From contig WLNG01000046.1 in the NCBI GenBank assembly GCA_009699915.1, positions 1-8,822 of the forward strand: a stretch of 8,822 bases of DNA, in the 5' to 3' direction. Below the pieces are notes generated by a model. It did not search any database. It was not told the DNA's origin and was given only the letters and a program-made list of their open reading frames with translations. Each line of letters begins with the position of its first letter. Positions within the stretch are counted from its first letter, which is position 1. The stretch comes from Actinomycetota bacterium. GTDB lineage: Bacteria; Actinomycetota; Thermoleophilia; Solirubrobacterales; Solirubrobacteraceae. A program made the position numbers and the translations under genes. Positions 6,267 to 8,822 of this stretch are shown one piece after another.

Positions 6267-6585
6267 CGGGACCCCCTCAGACTTCGCTGTGTTCGACCCG
6301 CGCAACGGCAACCTGCGCAACTCCCACCGTACACGAGGCGGACCACACCGAGCAAGGATGCAACCGAGCGGACTCCCCGCTAAGCCGTATGGCGCTGAAC
6401 GAGGCAGGCAGGGGCAACGTTCGGGCGATGCCAAAGTGGAGCTGGCCGGACGGGATCCGAACCAGGAAGACGTGACGGCCGAGATGCACCTGAACCCGTC
6501 GTAATTGCGGACTTGAGGCTGTCCCGACGCGCCGGTAGGAGCAATCTGACCCGTACTGGCCAGTCGTTGCCGCAGGTGCAGTGAA
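6267..6585. other. Gene-free stretch between cupin copy 2 and the small exported protein
   Basis: The frames open here have mixed codon use and no family resemblance. Visible items are the cupin leader and possible promoter (6326-6355), two GCGCAAC direct copies about 15 nt apart near 6300, and a palindrome ACTGGCCAGT near 6555. The segment 6437-6465 vaguely recalls a reversed tRNA T-arm but does not fold as one. I see nothing else that can be supported. Confidence 0.4.
6326..6355 (-). promoter_or_regulatory. Possible promoter of cupin copy 2
   Basis: On the minus strand TTGCTC (6355-6350) is followed by 18 nt and TACGGT (6331-6326). This is a partial match to TTGACA/TATAAT-type sigma-70 promoters and would give a leader of about 50 nt before the ATG at 6266. 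Confidence 0.35.
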
Positions 6586-6942
6586 CTATCGGATGGTGAC
6601 CTGGGCGTTGTTCCCGCCAGCGCAGACCATCGGAATCCCGCTGCTGCAGTTCATCGTGTAGGTCTGACCGGTGATGGGGCTGTAGACGCCCAGCGTCGTC
6701 GCGCCGCCGCTGGACTCGTACGCATCGCGCACCCCCCAGGGGAACGGACATGACGTGACGCGGTTGACTGATAGCCCATCTCCGCAAGTGCCGCTTGATG
6801 ACGGTGGGGGCGGGCCTCTTTCCACGAACCACCTTCCGCGCAGCGTCGCGGAGCCGACCGGTGTTGAATGCGGTAACGCGAGACAGAAGGCGAGCCAGCC
6901 CGTTGTCCTGTGCGACGAGGCGCTCGTAGGTGCGCGCAGCAC
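6586..6942 (-). CDS. Small exported four-cysteine domain protein, uncertain or decayed 5' end
   Basis: The last 67 or so of 118 residues look like a real extracytoplasmic domain: CGDGLSVNRVTSC (53-65), a DAYESSGGATTLGVYSPITG middle (73-92), then TYTMNC (94-99) and VCAGGNNAQV (106-115). Four cysteines (53, 65, 99, 107) suggest two disulfides outside the cell. This C-terminal pattern resembles small secreted proteins I recall from Solirubrobacterales-like actinobacteria; no function is known to me. A PPPPSSS linker (44-50) precedes it. The part before that, from GTG at 6942, could be a weak signal peptide (WLAFCLALP core, cleavage near GSA at about 32), but no good ribosome binding site is present. 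Codons upstream of about residue 65 are less G/C-rich at third positions than those after it. The 5' end may therefore be decayed, or the true start may lie in another frame. It is downstream of the phosphodiesterase gene on the same strand. Confidence 0.5.
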   Translation of the reverse strand: MLRAPTSASSHRTTGWLAFCLALPHSTPVGSATLRGRWFVERGPPPPSSSGTCGDGLSVNRVTSCPFPWGVRDAYESSGGATTLGVYSPITGQTYTMNCSSGIPMVCAGGNNAQVTIR

Positions 6943-6947
6943 GCTCG

Positions 6948-6969
6948 CCCGGCGCGCGCGCCGACCGGG
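6948..6969 (-). terminator. GC-rich hairpin after the phosphodiesterase gene
   Basis: CCCGG (6948-6952) can pair with CCGGG (6965-6969), and the stretch 6951-6962 is itself a perfect GGCGCG/CGCGCC palindrome. It begins immediately downstream of the stop codon at 6970-6972. There is no T-run, so it would be an atypical terminator or an RNA-stabilising stem. Confidence 0.4.
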
Positions 6970-8151
6970 TCACCCGCCGTCGTGCGCGAAGCTCCGACGC
7001 GCCTCCACCGCTGTGTCGGTGAAGTCGGAGAACACTGCGTCGATGCCGAGCCTGAAGAACTGCAGGTACTCGTTGATCGGGTCGCCGTCGTAGTCGGCCG
7101 CGAGGCGGCGCGACTCGTCCCGGAACGTCCAGGTGTGCACAAACAGGCCGCGGCGGTGGGCGCGCCGGATCAGCGAGGTGGGCGGCAGCAGGCGACGGTC
7201 GGCCTCGTCGATCAGTCCGTCGCTGTTCTCGTCCCCGACGGTGCCGTCGTGGTTGGAGTCCACGGCCTCGGTGCTGACGATGTAGCGCTTCCAAGGCCCG
7301 ATGCCGTCCGCGTAGGTCGCGATCTCATTAAGACCCGCGTTGGTGGCGAAGAACCCGAACGTACGCGAGGTCAGGCTCGGGTCACCGGACACCGTCCAGT
7401 CGTATGGGCGCCCGTCCCGCCCCGCATAGTCGAGCGAGCCGTCCGGGTTGACGTCGTTGGCATCAATGAGCTGCACCAGGCGCACGTTGGTCATCCGGTT
7501 GAGCTGCTTCAGGCTGGACGGCTCGAAGGACTGGATGAACACCGGCGAGTGGCGGCGGCCGAGGCCGGCCCGGTTCAGCGCGGTCGCGAGCTTTCTTTCC
7601 AGCGGCAGCCCGAGGTCGCGGTGGAAGGTCGGATATTCGGTCTGCGGGTAGATGCCGATGGGCCGGTGCCGGCGCTTAGACTCGCGCTTGACGAGGTCGA
7701 TGACCTCCTGGAACGTCGGGATCTGGAACTGGCCGTTGAACTGCTGCGGGCGCTCGGCGAACGGCTGGACCGCGCGGAGGGTCTTGATCTCCTGGAGCGT
7801 GAAGTCCGAGGCGAACCAGCCTTCCTCCTCCGTGCCGTCGATCATCATCGTGCGCATGCGCGAGGCGAACTCGGGGTGTTCGCTCACGTTGGTGTCGTCG
7901 CTGATGTTGGGATCGTGGCGGGCGATCAGCTCGCCGTCCTTGGTGGAGATGAGGTCGGGCTCCACGTAGTCCGCGCCGAGCTTGATCGCCAGCGCGTAAC
8001 CCCGGAGGGTGTGGTCGGGCAGGTAGCCGGCCGCCCCGCGGTGGCCTATGACCAGCGGGCCCTCGGCGCCGTGGCGGGCGCTGGCCGGTGCAGCGCACGC
8101 AAGCAGCGCTACGACCACCGCCGGGGTCAGGGTAATCCGTCCGAATCTCAT
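6970..8151 (-). CDS. glpQ-like: Secreted glycerophosphodiester phosphodiesterase (GlpQ-type GDPD)
   Basis: The family hydrolyses glycerophosphodiesters to glycerol-3-phosphate plus an alcohol, scavenging phospholipid headgroups outside the membrane. The 393-residue precursor has a signal peptide ending PASA (22-25). The GDPD signature is complete at the front: HRG (His37-Gly39), EPD (Glu64, Asp66) and the catalytic RHD (His79-Asp80). The third metal ligand, Glu in the YPE motif of E. coli GlpQ, aligns here with Gln170 in YPQTEYP, with Glu172 two residues on. The insert at 298-318 has two overlapping calcium-loop-like sequences, DSNHDGTV and DENSDGLIDEAD, as in EF-hand or dockerin loops. The C-terminus, with GLFVHTWTFRDE and GIDAVFSDFTD, closes the TIM barrel. 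The frame stays open upstream into the tmRNA, but ATG at 8151 has GGAGG 4 nt away and starts the signal peptide, so it is the start. A promoter and operator-like repeat lie at 8178-8199. Confidence 0.94.
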   Translation of the reverse strand: MRFGRITLTPAVVVALLACAAPASARHGAEGPLVIGHRGAAGYLPDHTLRGYALAIKLGADYVEPDLISTKDGELIARHDPNISDDTNVSEHPEFASRMRTMMIDGTEEEGWFASDFTLQEIKTLRAVQPFAERPQQFNGQFQIPTFQEVIDLVKRESKRRHRPIGIYPQTEYPTFHRDLGLPLERKLATALNRAGLGRRHSPVFIQSFEPSSLKQLNRMTNVRLVQLIDANDVNPDGSLDYAGRDGRPYDWTVSGDPSLTSRTFGFFATNAGLNEIATYADGIGPWKRYIVSTEAVDSNHDGTVGDENSDGLIDEADRRLLPPTSLIRRAHRRGLFVHTWTFRDESRRLAADYDGDPINEYLQFFRLGIDAVFSDFTDTAVEARRSFAHDGG

Positions 8152-8154
8152 CGT

Positions 8155-8160
8155 TCCTCC
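8155..8160 (-). promoter_or_regulatory. Shine-Dalgarno deciding the phosphodiesterase start
   Basis: GGAGGA on the minus strand ends 3 nt before ATG at 8151, and this ATG opens a clear signal peptide. It rules out the much longer open frame reaching 8751. Confidence 0.8.
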
Positions 8161-8177
8161 GAGCGTGGCGGTGGGCC

Positions 8178-8199
8178 AATCTAGCGCGCCCGACGCTAG
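8178..8199 (-). promoter_or_regulatory. -10 box and overlapping inverted repeat upstream of the phosphodiesterase gene
   Basis: TAGATT (minus, 8183-8178) is identical to the -10 box of the dehydrogenase at 749-754 and would start transcription near 8171, giving a leader of about 20 nt. CTAGCG (8181-8186) and CGCTAG (8194-8199) form a 6-bp inverted repeat with a 7-nt spacer that overlaps the -10 box, a typical place for a repressor. No clear -35 is seen. Confidence 0.4.
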
Positions 8200-8490
8200 C
8201 GCACCACGGGCCCCTCCAAAACTGCAGCTTCGGGCCGACCGAATGGCGGGGTGGCGTCCAGGCGCCTCTCTGCCCGCTCCCCGCCGGGCCTGGCACGGAA
8301 GCTGGTTGGCCGCTGCCGGTCCGAGGCGCCGGGAACGCAAGCGCCCGCATTGGAAACGGGCGGCCCTCGGCGCTCCACGACGACCGCGCTTGTCTGTGCC
8401 GACGTTCCGCGTCAAGCGCGCGATGGTGTCGGTCGTGGTGATTCGGTGGTGTCCCGGCGGGCTGTGCGCGCGGGCGCCCGGCCTGTTCTC
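8200..8490. other. Non-coding stretch between phosphodiesterase promoter and tmRNA terminator
   Basis: No frame here looks like a protein. The main structure is a nested fold: CCGAGG (8321-8326) with CCTCGG (8365-8370), enclosing CGCCCG (8342-8347) with CGGGCG (8357-8362). I cannot assign it to a known RNA family. Confidence 0.4.
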
Positions 8491-8517
8491 GGTCCGCGAC
8501 GTCGCCTTGTCGCGACC
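8491..8517 (-). terminator. Candidate tmRNA terminator hairpin
   Basis: GGTCCGCGAC (8491-8500) pairs with GTCGCGACC (8509-8517) over nine base pairs with one bulged C and an 8-nt loop. It lies 12 nt past the mature tmRNA 3' end on the minus strand. It lacks a T-run. Confidence 0.4.
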
Positions 8518-8528
8518 CGGAACCGAAG

Positions 8529-8822
8529 TGGAGACGGCGGGAATCGAACCCGCGTCCATGACCGCGTAGAGACAGCTTCTACGAGCGTAGTCCGCACTCT
8601 GATCTCGCCTCCCGGTCGCCTTGCGGACGGGGTTCCGGGGAGCCAGCCCTCTGAAGATGTCCCCGTTCCGGCAAAGGCGGACCTCGACGGGTGAGCCGGC
8701 ATTCTGATCCAGGACATCCCGACGGCCGGCAGGCCGGGGCCCAGACCTCACGACCTAGCTATGAACTAGGCGGCGAGGGCGTACTCGTGAGAGTCCGCAC
8801 ATATGGTTTTGCCGGGGTTTTA
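8529..8822 (-). ncRNA. ssrA: tmRNA (transfer-messenger RNA), 5' end outside the window
   Basis: tmRNA rescues ribosomes stalled on broken mRNA, together with SmpB, and adds a degradation tag. The 3' tRNA-like end is clear on the minus strand: T-arm GCGGG-TTCGATT-CCCGC, then acceptor strand CGTCTCC and discriminator A at 8529. The next bases are CTT, so the terminal CCA is not encoded. The tag frame is at 8766-8798, and its stop codon lies in a short helix, CCTAG/CTAGG (8754-8758 and 8766-8770), like helix 5 of other tmRNAs. Between them is a long GC-rich region that could hold the pseudoknots. Only 294 nt are present, against roughly 350-400 for the family, so the 5' acceptor strand, D-like arm and first pseudoknot are beyond position 8822. 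Confidence 0.93.
8766..8798 (-). CDS. tmRNA-encoded proteolysis tag ADSHEYALAA
   Basis: From a GCG resume codon at 8798-8796 the frame reads ADSHEYALAA and then TAG at 8768-8766. The YALAA end is the classical recognition signal for ClpXP-type proteases, and ADSH matches the start of the M. tuberculosis tag (ADSHQRDYALAA), also preceded there by a ...GC dinucleotide. The frame is open further upstream to a TAA at 8822-8820, so the resume codon is inferred from the similarity. This is not an independent gene. Confidence 0.85.
   Translation of the reverse strand, partial: ADSHEYALAA

Noticed and set aside
6266..6434. A 56-residue N-terminal extension of cupin copy 2.
   Set aside because: The extension lacks conserved features, whereas ATG at 6266 has a good ribosome binding site and begins the cupin-like sequence.
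6437..6465. A tRNA-like 3' end on the minus strand (GGTTCGGATCCCG followed by CCA-like bases).
   Set aside because: The T-stem halves CCTGG and CCCGT do not pair, the acceptor spacing is off by two, and no anticodon or D arm is found upstream. I treat it as chance resemblance.
6910..8184. A 424-residue plus-strand open frame opposite the phosphodiesterase.
   Set aside because: It is antisense to a gene with a signal peptide and catalytic motifs. Its composition is typical of a high-GC complementary frame.
8151..8751. A long minus-strand reading frame that extends the phosphodiesterase by 200 residues into the tmRNA.
   Set aside because: It is open only because the region is GC-rich. The ribosome binding site, signal peptide and promoter all point to ATG at 8151, and the upstream part overlaps a structural RNA.
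1..8822. CRISPR arrays, insertion sequences, phage genes, toxin-antitoxin pairs or a defence cluster.
   Set aside because: No regularly spaced repeats, transposase or integrase motifs, terminal inverted repeats or defence-type domains were seen on either strand.

Overview
This is an 8.8 kb stretch of high-GC bacterial chromosome, most likely from an actinobacterium. The grounds are the strong G/C preference at third codon positions, GTG starts, several starts with a TANNNT box directly in front and no Shine-Dalgarno sequence (leaderless style), and a tmRNA tag (ADSHEYALAA) close to the mycobacterial ADSHQRDYALAA. The four-cysteine exported domain at 6586-6942 resembles small secreted proteins I associate with Solirubrobacterales/Thermoleophilia, but the order-level placement is inference only.

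Layout. 1-742 (-): 5' part of a zinc alcohol dehydrogenase, cut by the window edge. 831-2095 (+): mscL and a crotonase-family enoyl-CoA isomerase/hydratase, overlapping by GTGA. 2138-3403 (+): a membrane-anchored seven-bladed YVTN beta-propeller. 3407-4141 (-): an alpha/beta hydrolase, convergent with the propeller and only 3 bp from it. 4247-5311 (-): a complete cinnamyl-alcohol-dehydrogenase-type NADP(H) alcohol dehydrogenase. 5442-5804 (+) and 5901-6266 (-): two related small cupins facing each other. 6267-6585: 319 bp with no convincing gene. 6586-6942 (-): a small exported four-cysteine protein with an uncertain or decayed 5' end. 6970-8151 (-): a secreted GlpQ-type glycerophosphodiester phosphodiesterase with an embedded EF-hand-like insert. 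8152-8528: non-coding. 8529-8822 (-): tmRNA (ssrA), whose 5' end lies beyond the window.

The genes look like ordinary housekeeping and accessory metabolism: osmotic safety valve, acyl-CoA metabolism, aldehyde/alcohol redox, phospholipid headgroup scavenging and ribosome rescue. I see no phage, transposon, CRISPR or defence module and no clear new multi-gene system. The items most worth a second look are the leaderless promoter pattern, an operator-like inverted repeat between the divergent dehydrogenase and cupin genes, the face-to-face cupin paralogues with non-canonical metal motifs, the phosphodiesterase with an altered metal-ligand motif, and the small four-cysteine protein.
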